A DNA stretch of 35,973 bases from Lachnospiraceae bacterium (GCA_017440375.1 JAFSHK010000041.1:1-35973); one strand, 5' to 3'; positions 8,001 to 17,552 are shown, counted from the first letter of the stretch. The notes: a model not told the origin generated them from the letters alone. A program made the numbers and translations.

Positions 8001-11000
8001 TTATTCGCCTCTCTTAGCGCTTACATTCTGCATCCAGTCACTGAGTACTTTTTCTGCAGTATCATAATCAAAATCTTCTACTGCCTGACGTATACTGTCC
8101 AAAACCACCCGTTCCTCTTCGCTGACTTTCCCCGTTAGTTTATCTATCTGCTTCAAAACCTCATTCATTTCAAAGTTCTGAATCTTTTCTAACATTTCCT
8201 CATATTCAGTATAAGTATCTTCGTTTTCTACTGCAACAGCCTCCTCTTTAACAATTCCTGCTTCCTGCAAAATACTCTGTATTTTTTCCTTTACAGTGCG
8301 GTATGCATTCATAAATTCATCTCTTGTTTCAAGGATGAAGTCTTCTCGATTCTCTTTACCTGCAAATTCCTGCTGTTTTGCCATTTCTGAGAATACCGTC
8401 GCACCGATTCCGAGTGATGTACTCTTAATCGCATGTGTCAAAACAGAGAAATCCGTCCAATTTTTGTCTTCATAGTATTTCTCTAACTTTTCGGTATTGA
8501 TAACATTCTGATCACAGAACATCTGCAAAAGTTCATAATACATTCCCTTATCATTTGCACAATAAGTCATACCTCTCGCCTGATCAATTTCATCCACCGC
8601 CGGTACCGCTTGTTTCTCCTTACTACTTTCTTCCTTTTTCGTTTCTTCTGTCCGAATGTTCTCTTCTGCCTTTGCATCTTGATTATCTTGCTTCGCAATC
8701 GGAATCCGTTCTTTTATAATGAGTTCTTCCGGCAAATATTGTAATAACATATTTTCCAAGTCCTCCGGAACAACCGGTTTCGATAGATAATCTTCAAATC
8801 CCTCTGACAAATACAATTCTTTCACACCGGAAACTGCATTCGCTGTTAATGCAATTACCGGTATTTGTGAATTCGGATTTTCTGTCTCTTTCCGCAACAA
8901 ATGAAGCGTTTCAATTCCATCTGGCTCCGGCATCATATGATCCATTAAAATTAAATCATACGCTTTTTCCTTGCATATTTCCAGACATTCTGCACCACCC
9001 TCGACCATATCAAGCTGTATCTGTGTCTTCTTCAACAAACCTTTCACAACCTGCAAATTCATCGTATTGTCATCTACAACTAAAATATGAGCTTTCGGTG
9101 CCGTAAACAATTCTTTATAAGCTTTACGTCCCTTGTTTTCGTCAACTCCTTTAGTCAATTCTCCGATTGGTTTCGTATCTACCACTTTCTGCGGAATATT
9201 AACCGTGAACAGAGAACCTTTCTCAAGTGCGCTATGTACGTGCAAATCACCATTCATACGCTCCACAAGATGCTTCACAATATTTAATCCAATGCCACTG
9301 CCTTCAACAGAAATATAACGGTAATCTTCGAGCTTCGTGAAATCACTAAACAATTTTGAAATATCTTCCTTACTGATACCAATACCAGTATCGGCCACTG
9401 ACATTTTCAAAACAAAAGTACCATCATCATTTTTAATTCCTTGCACGCTAAAAGTAATCACACCTTCATCGGTGAATTTAACCGCATTCGATATCAAATT
9501 AAGAAGAATTTGACGAATTCGAATTTCATCACCTACTAAACCGGACGGCACATCCTTATCAACCCTTAAACTTACACTCAGATGCTTTTTATCTGCTCTA
9601 TTTCTCAAATCTTTAATAATATCACGCAACAAAAATGCCAGATTATATTCTCTCTCAACAATTTGTAATTTTCCTTCTTCAATTCTGGAGAAATCCAATA
9701 TATCATTTACCAAACCAAGCAAATTTCTGCTGGCACTCTGTATATTATAAGCATATTCTCGAATTTCGGAATCCTTGCACTCCCTTAAAATCATCTCATT
9801 CATACCGATTACACTGTTAATCGGTGTACGAATTTCATGAGACATATTGGCAAGAAAGCTTGCCTTAGAAGCACTTGCAGTAATCGCTTTTTCCTTCTTT
9901 TTCTCATTTTCCAATACTTCCTGCCCCGTTTTGGTAAATGCCATTGCTATCAGGAACAGAAGTCCGATACTCAAGGCAATTCCTGACATAGATTGTTTTC
10001 TGAAATACGATGACATAATCTCCACAAATCCACTGACCGTCAATCCTAAGAAACCAACTGCAACTACTCGATATTCCTCCCAATATCCTTGTCGATAATC
10101 TAGTACAAGTGTAATTATCATGACTAAAATAGCAATTGCAATTATACCATGTATCATGTACACTGTTTCAAGAAAATCTTTGTAATTGGTTATCTGCAAC
10201 GTAACACATACTGCCATATTCAAAAACATTACTATGCTTAATGTTATATATGCCTTTTGATATCTTCTCTTCTGAATTTCATTAATGAAAAACACAAAAG
10301 GAAACGGAAGCAACAATAGCAGCATAAACGAAACACTGCCTGCTACCGAAAGATTCGAAAACAATAACTGGCGCAATCGCGATTCCATAACAAGCCACGC
10401 TGCTGACAGAAAAATTCCCGCTCCCAGAAATCCCAACTGATTCACCTTTTTGTACTGCATTGCCAAAAGCACGCTGCAAATCATGCAAATAACTGCAAAA
10501 ATCATCAAAGAAAATGCCAGAATAATTGTCATACCACTTTCCTTAATAATGCGCACCCAAATTGACATACGATCGCCATAATAAATTGTATTCATAACTC
10601 CCGCATAAATAGAGGCGGATTTCGTTTCAATCCGCATTACTTCTCCGGCATCTTCGTCTATCAAATCCACAAAAACATAAGCACTTACACTATTTTTACC
10701 AAAAGGTCTCGATTCCTCCGTTGTATAATACTCTCTAAGTTCTTCTCCCACATATATTTTCATATCCTGTTGCGAACTGCGAATACACAACCAATCATAC
10801 ATAGATAAATCTGTCGGTAAAGTTGTTTCCGTGACAACCCACTCACCCCTTTTGGCTTTGACCTCTCCCGGCACTGAAATAGCTTCTCTGCTTCCATCCG
10901 CCAGAACGTGTTCCCACTGTGCTTCAAAAATACCGCTTTCCAAAGTCGTTTTATTTTCTGTAGGCAAAAAAAGTTCTCCCAATATAACAAACAGAATAAC

Positions 11001-11057
11001 TGCAAAAAACAGCATTTGTATTATCTGCGTAATAAGCTTCATTGGATTTCGCTTCAT
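8001..11057 (-). CDS. 7TM-type hybrid histidine kinase with receiver and Hpt domains
   Basis: First gene of the signalling operon. Layout over 1018 residues: one helix (12-29); an extracytoplasmic beta-rich domain (about 35-170) resembling the carbohydrate-binding-like sensor domain of 7TMR-DISM proteins; seven-helix region (about 174-375); short coiled coil; HisKA with His407 in NMSHEIRTP; HATPase_c with LISNAVKF and DTGIG (Asp556); receiver (about 655-775) with Asp662/Asp663, phospho-acceptor Asp706 in LMDHMMPEPDG, Thr738 and Lys760; a charged linker; Hpt domain with His875 in THAIKSTSLG; and a C-terminal helical extension (about 950-1012). It therefore carries every phosphorelay module in one chain. 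ATG at 11057 with AGAGGA upstream; a good promoter lies 50 bases before it. The extracytoplasmic domain suggests sensing of a sugar or cell-surface ligand, which is inference. Confidence 0.94.
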   Translation of the reverse strand: MKRNPMKLITQIIQMLFFAVILFVILGELFLPTENKTTLESGIFEAQWEHVLADGSREAISVPGEVKAKRGEWVVTETTLPTDLSMYDWLCIRSSQQDMKIYVGEELREYYTTEESRPFGKNSVSAYVFVDLIDEDAGEVMRIETKSASIYAGVMNTIYYGDRMSIWVRIIKESGMTIILAFSLMIFAVICMICSVLLAMQYKKVNQLGFLGAGIFLSAAWLVMESRLRQLLFSNLSVAGSVSFMLLLLLPFPFVFFINEIQKRRYQKAYITLSIVMFLNMAVCVTLQITNYKDFLETVYMIHGIIAIAILVMIITLVLDYRQGYWEEYRVVAVGFLGLTVSGFVEIMSSYFRKQSMSGIALSIGLLFLIAMAFTKTGQEVLENEKKKEKAITASASKASFLANMSHEIRTPINSVIGMNEMILRECKDSEIREYAYNIQSASRNLLGLVNDILDFSRIEEGKLQIVEREYNLAFLLRDIIKDLRNRADKKHLSVSLRVDKDVPSGLVGDEIRIRQILLNLISNAVKFTDEGVITFSVQGIKNDDGTFVLKMSVADTGIGISKEDISKLFSDFTKLEDYRYISVEGSGIGLNIVKHLVERMNGDLHVHSALEKGSLFTVNIPQKVVDTKPIGELTKGVDENKGRKAYKELFTAPKAHILVVDDNTMNLQVVKGLLKKTQIQLDMVEGGAECLEICKEKAYDLILMDHMMPEPDGIETLHLLRKETENPNSQIPVIALTANAVSGVKELYLSEGFEDYLSKPVVPEDLENMLLQYLPEELIIKERIPIAKQDNQDAKAEENIRTEETKKEESSKEKQAVPAVDEIDQARGMTYCANDKGMYYELLQMFCDQNVINTEKLEKYYEDKNWTDFSVLTHAIKSTSLGIGATVFSEMAKQQEFAGKENREDFILETRDEFMNAYRTVKEKIQSILQEAGIVKEEAVAVENEDTYTEYEEMLEKIQNFEMNEVLKQIDKLTGKVSEEERVVLDSIRQAVEDFDYDTAEKVLSDWMQNVSAKRGE

Positions 11058-11108
11058 CTGGTTTTCCTCTTTTCCTTAGCATTCGTTTAAAAATATATTT
11101 TTATAAAA

Positions 11109-11137
11109 ATTATATCAAAAAAGCGTAGAGCAGGCAA
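11109..11137 (-). promoter_or_regulatory. promoter of the kinase/HD-GYP/kinase/DegV operon
   Basis: Minus strand: TTGCCT (11132-11137), 17 bases, TATAAT (11109-11114). It lies between the lacZ terminator and the first kinase gene. AT-rich leader of about 45 bases. Confidence 0.7.
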
Positions 11138-11172
11138 CTTGAATCGGAACAAAAAAGTAAAGCGAAAAAGTC

Positions 11173-11207
11173 AAAAAAAGAGTCGGGAAACTTAACGCTT
11201 CCCGACT
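11173..11207 (-). terminator. rho-independent terminator of the beta-galactoside operon
   Basis: AGTCGGGAA (11181-11189) pairs with TTCCCGACT (11199-11207), a 9-bp stem around a 9-base loop; on the minus strand a CTTTTTTT tract follows. It lies 36 bases after the lacZ stop. A T run on the plus side too makes it potentially bidirectional. Confidence 0.9.
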
Positions 11208-11242
11208 GACTTTTTTATCGTCGTATTTACTCTTATTTGGCT

Positions 11243-14200
11243 TTAAATACCTCGGAAGGTAAATGTGAATTCCAGATTCTGCTTCACATCAATCAAATAT
11301 TCCGGATGCACAAGTGCTCCCCAACTGTCATCACCACCAACACCCATCTGCTGTTTGGAAACTCGTACTACTGAATAATGCACTTTGGGTAATTCAAACG
11401 GATGTCTTGCATTTTCCATTTCGTGTGGTGTATACGGGAGTGCTGAGAAATTCATTTTATCACCTGTAAATAAAATTCCTCTTCCTTTTCTGTCCGTAAG
11501 CTTTGCATAACGGACACCTGTTTTGTTGCCACATTCCTGCGGCACCATATATTTTGCTATATTATCTTTTACAAGATTCTTATAAACACCAAGCTTAGCG
11601 CCCTCTTTACGGTCTTCATAGGTTTCTTCCGGCCCGTTTCCATACCATTCCACATGGTCATAATCTGCATGAAACTTAAATATCATACCAAACTCCGGCA
11701 TATCACCCAATTCCTTCACCGGATCATATGATAATGTTGTCTGGATTCGTCCATCTCCATATACACGATAAATTACTTTACATTCACCATCCGGTGTTGT
11801 CTGGAAACGATAGCGATAGGTAATTACTACATGGTCTTTCTCTTCTGTCACAATCGGATTATCGTACTGTGTTCCACCTAACGCTTCTCTTTTTTTGCCG
11901 ATTCCCTTTGCTGTCAGATAAAGGCTTGCAATTTTCCACTGTGCATATCTGCCCATCATGTTATTACCTTCATCATTATCAATCGGTGCACGCCAGAAAT
12001 TCGGCTTCGGTATCTGTTCTAGCAGCTCCTTGCCTGCATATTTATAGGAACTCAGGCCTGTATTAACCGAAAACAATGCTTCAAACTCTTCCCCACGAAC
12101 ACCGATGTTATTTTTGCCACGAATCACCGTATAGGAAGCATTTTTTTCGCTCTGTTTCTCCGTTTTCCTCACAACTGCAACAACTGCCTGACCAAAGGCC
12201 ACCTCATGTCCCGCTTTTGCCCATAGCGTATCTTCTTTCAAATGGAAAGAAACCGTCACAGCATATTCTCCTGCTGTTTCCGGTATTTCAAACGGAAGTT
12301 TAAAGCTTGCTCTGCTTTCCGGTGCAACACCAATATCAATTGCTTTTGTTGCAATTTCTACACCATCACGCAGAAGAATAGCTCTCGCATCAAATGTGTT
12401 GGTATTCACAAATAAGTTCTTGTTCCATACCTCAAACTCTTTCTCACTAACCGCTACCGTAATATTCTGGTAATCATATTTTACTTCCTGCATTTTCGGA
12501 GACGGACTTCTGTCACCCCCATATACAATCCCGTTTCCGCTAAAATTGTAATCCGACGGTCTATCATAGAAATCACCGCCGTATGCCTGAAACTCTTCTC
12601 CGTAACGATCTTTTTTGTAAATAGACTGGTCAATATAATCCCAGATAAAACCACCTTGATAGCCGGAATTCTCTTTATCCGCAAGATTAGTATATTTATG
12701 CAAGGCACCACAGGAATTACCCATTGCATGCGAGTATTCGCAGCTTACAAACGGTTTTCCATTCGGTTCTTTTTCCAGATATTCCTCAATCTCCCATACT
12801 TTGGCGTACATACGGCTCTCAACATCGGAAGTATCATTGTAACTCCTATCTGAGAAAACCCCTTCATAATGAACCAATCTGGTATCATCCAGTTTCCGGA
12901 ACAATTCAGACATTTTAAAAATCGTTAATCCGCCATAGGATTCATTTCCGCAAGACCATAACACGATTGCCGGATGATTCTTATCTCTCTGGTAACAGGA
13001 ATTAACGCGGTCAAGCATCATCCCTTCCCAGTTTTCGTGGTCTGACGGCACCACATAAGATTTATCTTCTAATCCCCTTAAATAGGCATCCCATGAGCCA
13101 TGTGTTTCCATATTACACTCTGCTATCATATACAGACCATATCTGTCACACAAATCATAAATATCGGCATCATCTGAATAGTGACAGGTTCTGATAGCAT
13201 TAATATTATGCTGCTTCATTGTTACAATATCTGTTTCGAGTTCTTCATACGATACACATCTTCCGGAAACAGAACTGAATTCATGACGATTGACTCCCTT
13301 AAATACAATGCGCTTGCCATTCAAAAGCATTCTGTTATTTTTCATCTCGAATTTACGGAAGCCTACCGTTTGCTCTATATATTCTTCTATTGCACCGGAA
13401 GCATTGATTACTTCTATCTCAAGAAGATACAAATTCGGTTCCTCTGCACTCCAAAGCTTTGGATTCTGTATTTCTTCCTGCAAAGTGATGACTTCTTCTG
13501 CCGCTTTGGTACATTCAAACAGTACCTTATCGTCCTCTTTTAATGTGAAGCGGATATTGCCACCACCTTTTACTTTTGTCTGTACTTCCAACGTTGCTTT
13601 TGAAAAATCATCTCCTTCAAACAATGTTTTGACGCGGATATCTTCCACATGTACAACAGGAACAGTATACAAATACACTCCTCGATAAATACCTGAGAAA
13701 CGGAAGAAATCCTGATCCTCACACCAACTGGAGGAAGTCCATTTATAAACCTGTACAGCCAGCTTATTCTCACCGTCTTTCATATATGGTGTCAAATCAA
13801 AGTCCGACGGTGTAAAGCTGTCTTCACTGTAACCCACATAACTACCGTTTAACCAAAGCGCCATACCACTTTCCACACCTTTGAAGCAGATGCGAATTTC
13901 TTTTCCCTTCATTTCTTCCGGCACTTCGAAATATTTCACATAGCTTGCAACCGGATTAAAACGAGTCGGAATTTCTCCCGGTCTTAACTCTTCATGTCCA
14001 TCCCAGGGATACTGAATATTAACATACTGCGGACTGTCATAGCCCTCCATCTGAATATGTGCCGGTACTCTGATATCTGCCCAGCATTTGCAATCATATT
14101 CTTCTTTCTCAAATCCGGAAATGGCTGAATCAATATTTACTGCATAAGAAAACTTCCAGATTCCGTCCAAAGATTTTCTAAGAGAGCTCTTCTTATCGAA

Positions 14201-14305
14201 GAGCTCCTTTTTATTCTTATAAATAACATGTGCGGAATGTGCAGGAAGTACATTTTCCTTAAAAATCATTGGGTCTTTTACATTATTATAGTTAAATTGC
14301 ATCAT
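11243..14305 (-). CDS. lacZ: beta-galactosidase, glycoside hydrolase family 2, LacZ type
   Basis: Cytoplasmic enzyme that hydrolyses terminal beta-D-galactosyl bonds, such as lactose to glucose and galactose. 1020 residues, close to the 1023 of E. coli LacZ. Domains in order: jelly-roll sugar-binding domain (about 45-215), immunoglobulin-like domain (220-320), TIM barrel (325-610) with the GH2 signature around NRHEFSSVSGR, acid/base Glu455 in CGNESYGG and nucleophile Glu523 in CEYSHAMGNS, a second immunoglobulin-like domain, and the C-terminal large beta-sandwich (about 720-1020). No signal peptide. Start at the first of two tandem ATGs, six bases after GAGGA. Last gene of an operon with a CUT1 transporter, 23 bases after the second permease gene, so its substrate is an imported beta-galactoside. 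Lactose versus other galactosides cannot be told from sequence. Confidence 0.96.
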   Translation of the reverse strand: MMQFNYNNVKDPMIFKENVLPAHSAHVIYKNKKELFDKKSSLRKSLDGIWKFSYAVNIDSAISGFEKEEYDCKCWADIRVPAHIQMEGYDSPQYVNIQYPWDGHEELRPGEIPTRFNPVASYVKYFEVPEEMKGKEIRICFKGVESGMALWLNGSYVGYSEDSFTPSDFDLTPYMKDGENKLAVQVYKWTSSSWCEDQDFFRFSGIYRGVYLYTVPVVHVEDIRVKTLFEGDDFSKATLEVQTKVKGGGNIRFTLKEDDKVLFECTKAAEEVITLQEEIQNPKLWSAEEPNLYLLEIEVINASGAIEEYIEQTVGFRKFEMKNNRMLLNGKRIVFKGVNRHEFSSVSGRCVSYEELETDIVTMKQHNINAIRTCHYSDDADIYDLCDRYGLYMIAECNMETHGSWDAYLRGLEDKSYVVPSDHENWEGMMLDRVNSCYQRDKNHPAIVLWSCGNESYGGLTIFKMSELFRKLDDTRLVHYEGVFSDRSYNDTSDVESRMYAKVWEIEEYLEKEPNGKPFVSCEYSHAMGNSCGALHKYTNLADKENSGYQGGFIWDYIDQSIYKKDRYGEEFQAYGGDFYDRPSDYNFSGNGIVYGGDRSPSPKMQEVKYDYQNITVAVSEKEFEVWNKNLFVNTNTFDARAILLRDGVEIATKAIDIGVAPESRASFKLPFEIPETAGEYAVTVSFHLKEDTLWAKAGHEVAFGQAVVAVVRKTEKQSEKNASYTVIRGKNNIGVRGEEFEALFSVNTGLSSYKYAGKELLEQIPKPNFWRAPIDNDEGNNMMGRYAQWKIASLYLTAKGIGKKREALGGTQYDNPIVTEEKDHVVITYRYRFQTTPDGECKVIYRVYGDGRIQTTLSYDPVKELGDMPEFGMIFKFHADYDHVEWYGNGPEETYEDRKEGAKLGVYKNLVKDNIAKYMVPQECGNKTGVRYAKLTDRKGRGILFTGDKMNFSALPYTPHEMENARHPFELPKVHYSVVRVSKQQMGVGGDDSWGALVHPEYLIDVKQNLEFTFTFRGI

Positions 14306-14328
14306 TCAACGTCCTCACAAATCATTAT

Positions 14329-15135
14329 TTATTTTACTGCTCCCGTAATACCTTCTGCAAAAGCGTTCTGTAAGCAGAAGAATACAATTGCGGTCGGTAA
14401 CGTACAAATCAGTACGGCCAACATCAACACACCGTAATCGGTAACATAGCCCTGTGTTAAGTTTGCAACTACCATCGGCATAGTCTGGCTCTTTGTATCC
14501 GACATAATTACCTTCGGCCATAAATAACTATTCCATGCATTCATGAAAGTAATTGTCATTGCTGCTGCATAGGTAGAACGCATTGTCGGTATAAACATCT
14601 GAAAGAAAATTCGAATTTCGGAAAGTCCGTCAATTCTTGCTGCTTCCATAATGTCATGCGGGAATGATCTCGCACTTTGTCTGAACATCATGATTAAGAA
14701 CGGGGTTGAAATTGTCGGAAGAATAAATCCGATTGTAGAATTCAACCAACCTGCTTTCGAAAACATCTGGAATAACGGAATCATTGTTGCTACGAAAGGA
14801 ACCATCATTGCCAGCAAGATAATGCTCATAACAAAGTCTTTTGCCTTATCATGATAAATTTCAAAACCATAACCTGCCAAAGAACTTACCACTAAGGATA
14901 ACAGCGTTAAAGCAATTGCATATTTAAAAGAATTGGCCAAGGAACCCATAACATCCTGTGAAACCATTAATGCCTTCCAGTTTTCCAAAAAATATGTTCC
15001 CGGAATCAAACGTCCGCTGACTACGTCTGCACTTTTGTTTGTAGCCGCACAAACCATCCAGTACAGCGGAAAAACGGAAATAAAGGAAACGATACTCAAA
15101 AACGTATACATTGCAATTTTCTTACCTTTAGTCAC
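14329..15135 (-). CDS. CUT1 sugar ABC transporter permease, MalG type
   Basis: Inner-membrane channel half of a carbohydrate importer. Six predicted helices, and the cytoplasmic loop EAARIDGLSEIRIFF (from about residue 164) that docks the transport ATPase. 268 residues if translation starts at the GTG at 15135, which has TAGGTG six bases upstream and overlaps the stop of the first permease gene by eight bases (GTGACTAA); a GTG at 15144 is the alternative. No ATG is suitably placed. It is coupled to the MalF-type gene and lies 23 bases before lacZ. The conserved Pro-Leu-Tyr-Trp near the N terminus and the ending FAEGITGAVK are typical of the MalG branch. The operon has no ATPase gene, as is usual for CUT1 systems in Clostridia that share one MsmK-like ATPase. 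Confidence 0.94.
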   Translation of the reverse strand: MTKGKKIAMYTFLSIVSFISVFPLYWMVCAATNKSADVVSGRLIPGTYFLENWKALMVSQDVMGSLANSFKYAIALTLLSLVVSSLAGYGFEIYHDKAKDFVMSIILLAMMVPFVATMIPLFQMFSKAGWLNSTIGFILPTISTPFLIMMFRQSARSFPHDIMEAARIDGLSEIRIFFQMFIPTMRSTYAAAMTITFMNAWNSYLWPKVIMSDTKSQTMPMVVANLTQGYVTDYGVLMLAVLICTLPTAIVFFCLQNAFAEGITGAVK

Positions 15136-16021
15136 GTTTATCACCTACTTTCATCTGCAGGAATGCCAAGATGGCAACCAGAATCAAAATTAAGAAGGAC
15201 ATCGCTGCTGCATATCCAAAGTTCGGCACATATTTGAAAGACATATTGTATATGTAATGTGACATCGTAATGGATGCATTTGCAGGACCGCCGTCTGTTA
15301 AGTTTACGGATTCATCAAACAACTGTAGCGTACCATTTGTTGACATGATTGCTGTTAAAAGAATCGTTGGCTTCAATAATGGTACTGTAATTTTGAAAAA
15401 GGACTGAATGGCAGATGCACCATCAATCTTCGCCGCCTCATAAATGGAATATTCTATATTCTGCAAGCCTGCCAGATAGAATACCATGTTATACCCTGTC
15501 CATCTCCATAAAAGTGCGATAATAATAACGATTCTTGCACTCCACGTATTGGTCAGGAAGGAATAAGGCTGGTCTAAAATTCCGATATTTACCAAAATCC
15601 AGTTAATAATACCGTTATTTGCAAATAAAGAACGGAAAATAACTGCATAAGCTACCAATGAAGTGGCACACGGTAAGAAAATCATGGTACGGAAAACACC
15701 TTTAAATTTCAAATCTTTATTATTTAAAATAGATGCTAATATTAATGCCAAAATAAGCATGATTGGCACCTGAATTATCAGGTAGAAAAATGTATTTTTA
15801 ATGGACTGTACAAAAACAGTGTCCTGGAACATTCGTGTGTAATTCATAAGACCACATGACTTCATGGCTGCGCCAACGCCGGTCTTAAAAGACAACATCA
15901 GTGCCTTTCCCATTGGGACAAAGCTCATAAAAAAGATTAAAAGAGCACCCGGTGCTAAAAATATCCAACCGGTCATATTATGTTTTTTATTCAATGTCAT
16001 TTTTTTCGATGACTTGCTCAA
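15128..16021 (-). CDS. CUT1 sugar ABC transporter permease, MalF type
   Basis: Partner channel subunit. 297 residues with six predicted helices and the ATPase-docking loop EAAKIDGASAIQSFF beginning at residue 195, a good match to the family EAA motif. The start is TTG at 16021: a strong AGGAGGG lies seven bases upstream, whereas the ATG eight codons later has no ribosome site. It lacks the extra periplasmic P2 loop of enteric MalF, as usual in Firmicutes. It follows a hairpin with a T tract after the binding-protein gene and overlaps the second permease gene, so the two permeases should be made in equal, lower amounts than the binding protein. Confidence 0.94.
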   Translation of the reverse strand: MSKSSKKMTLNKKHNMTGWIFLAPGALLIFFMSFVPMGKALMLSFKTGVGAAMKSCGLMNYTRMFQDTVFVQSIKNTFFYLIIQVPIMLILALILASILNNKDLKFKGVFRTMIFLPCATSLVAYAVIFRSLFANNGIINWILVNIGILDQPYSFLTNTWSARIVIIIALLWRWTGYNMVFYLAGLQNIEYSIYEAAKIDGASAIQSFFKITVPLLKPTILLTAIMSTNGTLQLFDESVNLTDGGPANASITMSHYIYNMSFKYVPNFGYAAAMSFLILILVAILAFLQMKVGDKRD

Positions 16022-16043
16022 GGGAATTCCCTCCTTTTTTGAT

Positions 16044-16077
16044 AAAAAAAGGGGAATAGTCCAAAAACCATTCCCCT
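16044..16077 (-). terminator. intra-operon hairpin/attenuator between binding protein and permease genes
   Basis: AGGGGAAT (16050-16057) pairs with ATTCCCCT (16070-16077) across a 12-base loop and, on the minus strand, is followed by TTTTTTT (16044-16050). It lies 23 bases after the binding-protein stop and directly before the ribosome site of the first permease. Such elements partly stop transcription or protect the upstream mRNA end, so the binding protein is made in excess. Confidence 0.8.
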
Positions 16078-16099
16078 ATATGTTATTTGCTATGTTCGA

Positions 16100-17476
16100 T
16101 TACATTCCCATATTGAAGTTTACAGTATCTTCTGCTGTTTTCAATTCTGTCTCTACATCAGAACCATTGATGTAGTTTGTAATTGCTGTTGCAACTGCAT
16201 CACGTGCTTCATAATAATAAACACCTGTGATGTTAGAAGGTACTTTTGTAGAGTAATCTACGATTTTAGCAGATACTGCATCACCGCCGAAGAAATCATT
16301 ACCTACACCGTATGCATCGGAACCACCTGCCGGAGCCCATGTTGCAAGAGCACCACTTGGAAGAATGTTATCATAAAGTTCTGTACTGCCTGCGAATGTG
16401 CTTGCAAGGAAATCGAATGCAAGTTCCGTATTTTTACAATTAGATGTTACAGCCCAGGAAGAACCACCGTTGTTGGAGTAGTTTGTTGCATTGTCTACGC
16501 CTACAAGGCTTGGCATATTTGTGATAGCCCAGTTACCAGCCTGATCTTCTGCTGTCTGGATGGAAGCCATAATCCAGCATCCGTTTACGGTACCGGCTAC
16601 ATCACCACTTACGAAAGAACCAACATATTCATCCCAGCTATTAACTTCTACTAATACACCGGAATCTTTTAATTCTTTGTATGTCTCCATAACTACTTTC
16701 AATGTTTCGTTGTTTACAATGTTAGCTGTTCCGTCTTCGTTGAATAAAGAAGAACCAGCAGACTGAAGCATCATCATGATTAAGTCACATTCACCAGCCT
16801 GCATAGAGATGAGCGGCTTACCTGTTGCTTCTAATACTTTTTTACCATTTTCAATGTACTGATCCCATGTGATATCTGTAAAGTCATCAACGGTTAAACC
16901 AGCCTGTTCTAAAACATCTGTACGATAGCATCCGATTACAGCACCATTATCAAATGGAACACCATAATTTTTGCCATCTACTACGGAGTAAGCGGCTTTA
17001 CCTGCTGCGAACTGAGAATAATCAATTCCGCTGTTTGTTAAATCTGTAAAAGCATCCGGATAACTGATTACGTTTTTCTGGAATGCGTTATCCTGCATTA
17101 AGAAAATGTCAGGTAATGTGCTTAAATCGCCGGAAGCTGCTGCTGTTGTAAGTTTTGTCTGAATATCTTCCCAAGGAGTTTCAACTACATTCAATTTGAA
17201 ATCCGGATGATCTTGCTGATATACTTTCTCTGCTTCATACATTGCATTTAAGTTGAATGCCGGATCCCAACACCATACTGTCAGTGTCTGATCACCGCTC
17301 GCTGCTTCCTCAGCCGGAGCTTCCTCTGCTGTTGTTTCTTCTGCCGGAGCTTCCTCTGCTGTCTCTGTTGTTTCTGCTGCTGCATCTGTACTTGTAGAAT
17401 CAGATGAACCGCATCCTGTCATCATAGTTGCTGCCATTGCACCAACTAATAAGAGTGATAAAGCTTTCTTTTTCAT
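16100..17476 (-). CDS. carbohydrate ABC transporter substrate-binding lipoprotein
   Basis: Captures the sugar outside the membrane and delivers it to the permeases. Signal sequence with lipobox ending MTGC (Cys22), then a low-complexity linker of Ala-Glu-Pro-Thr with repeated EEAPAEE units (about 30-60), then a family 1 solute-binding fold: LTVWCWDPAFNLNAMYEAE, DIFLMQDNAF, YGVPFDNGAVIGCYR, and the ending FNMGM. 458 residues, normal for the family. First gene of the operon with permeases and LacZ, so galactoside binding is inferred. ATG at 17476 with GGGAGG about 10 bases upstream. The linker repeats are also visible in DNA as repeated GGAGCTTCCTCTGC blocks (plus strand), an expansion-prone tract. 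Confidence 0.94.
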   Translation of the reverse strand: MKKKALSLLLVGAMAATMMTGCGSSDSTSTDAAAETTETAEEAPAEETTAEEAPAEEAASGDQTLTVWCWDPAFNLNAMYEAEKVYQQDHPDFKLNVVETPWEDIQTKLTTAAASGDLSTLPDIFLMQDNAFQKNVISYPDAFTDLTNSGIDYSQFAAGKAAYSVVDGKNYGVPFDNGAVIGCYRTDVLEQAGLTVDDFTDITWDQYIENGKKVLEATGKPLISMQAGECDLIMMMLQSAGSSLFNEDGTANIVNNETLKVVMETYKELKDSGVLVEVNSWDEYVGSFVSGDVAGTVNGCWIMASIQTAEDQAGNWAITNMPSLVGVDNATNYSNNGGSSWAVTSNCKNTELAFDFLASTFAGSTELYDNILPSGALATWAPAGGSDAYGVGNDFFGGDAVSAKIVDYSTKVPSNITGVYYYEARDAVATAITNYINGSDVETELKTAEDTVNFNMGM

Positions 17477-17552
17477 TTCTTAATTTCCTCCCTATTTGAA
17501 ATATTAAGTTTCTAGACGTATGTAATCGGAATGATTCCCCCGAAAAACATGT

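Noticed and set aside
13181-13688. Long plus-strand frames opposite lacZ
   Set aside because: Shadows of a strongly conserved GH2 gene; no ribosome sites and Ser/Phe-rich translation typical of antisense frames.
17290-17370. Tandem DNA repeat that could be a mobile or CRISPR-like array
   Set aside because: It encodes the EEAPAEE linker of the binding protein in frame; repeats are irregular and have no spacers.
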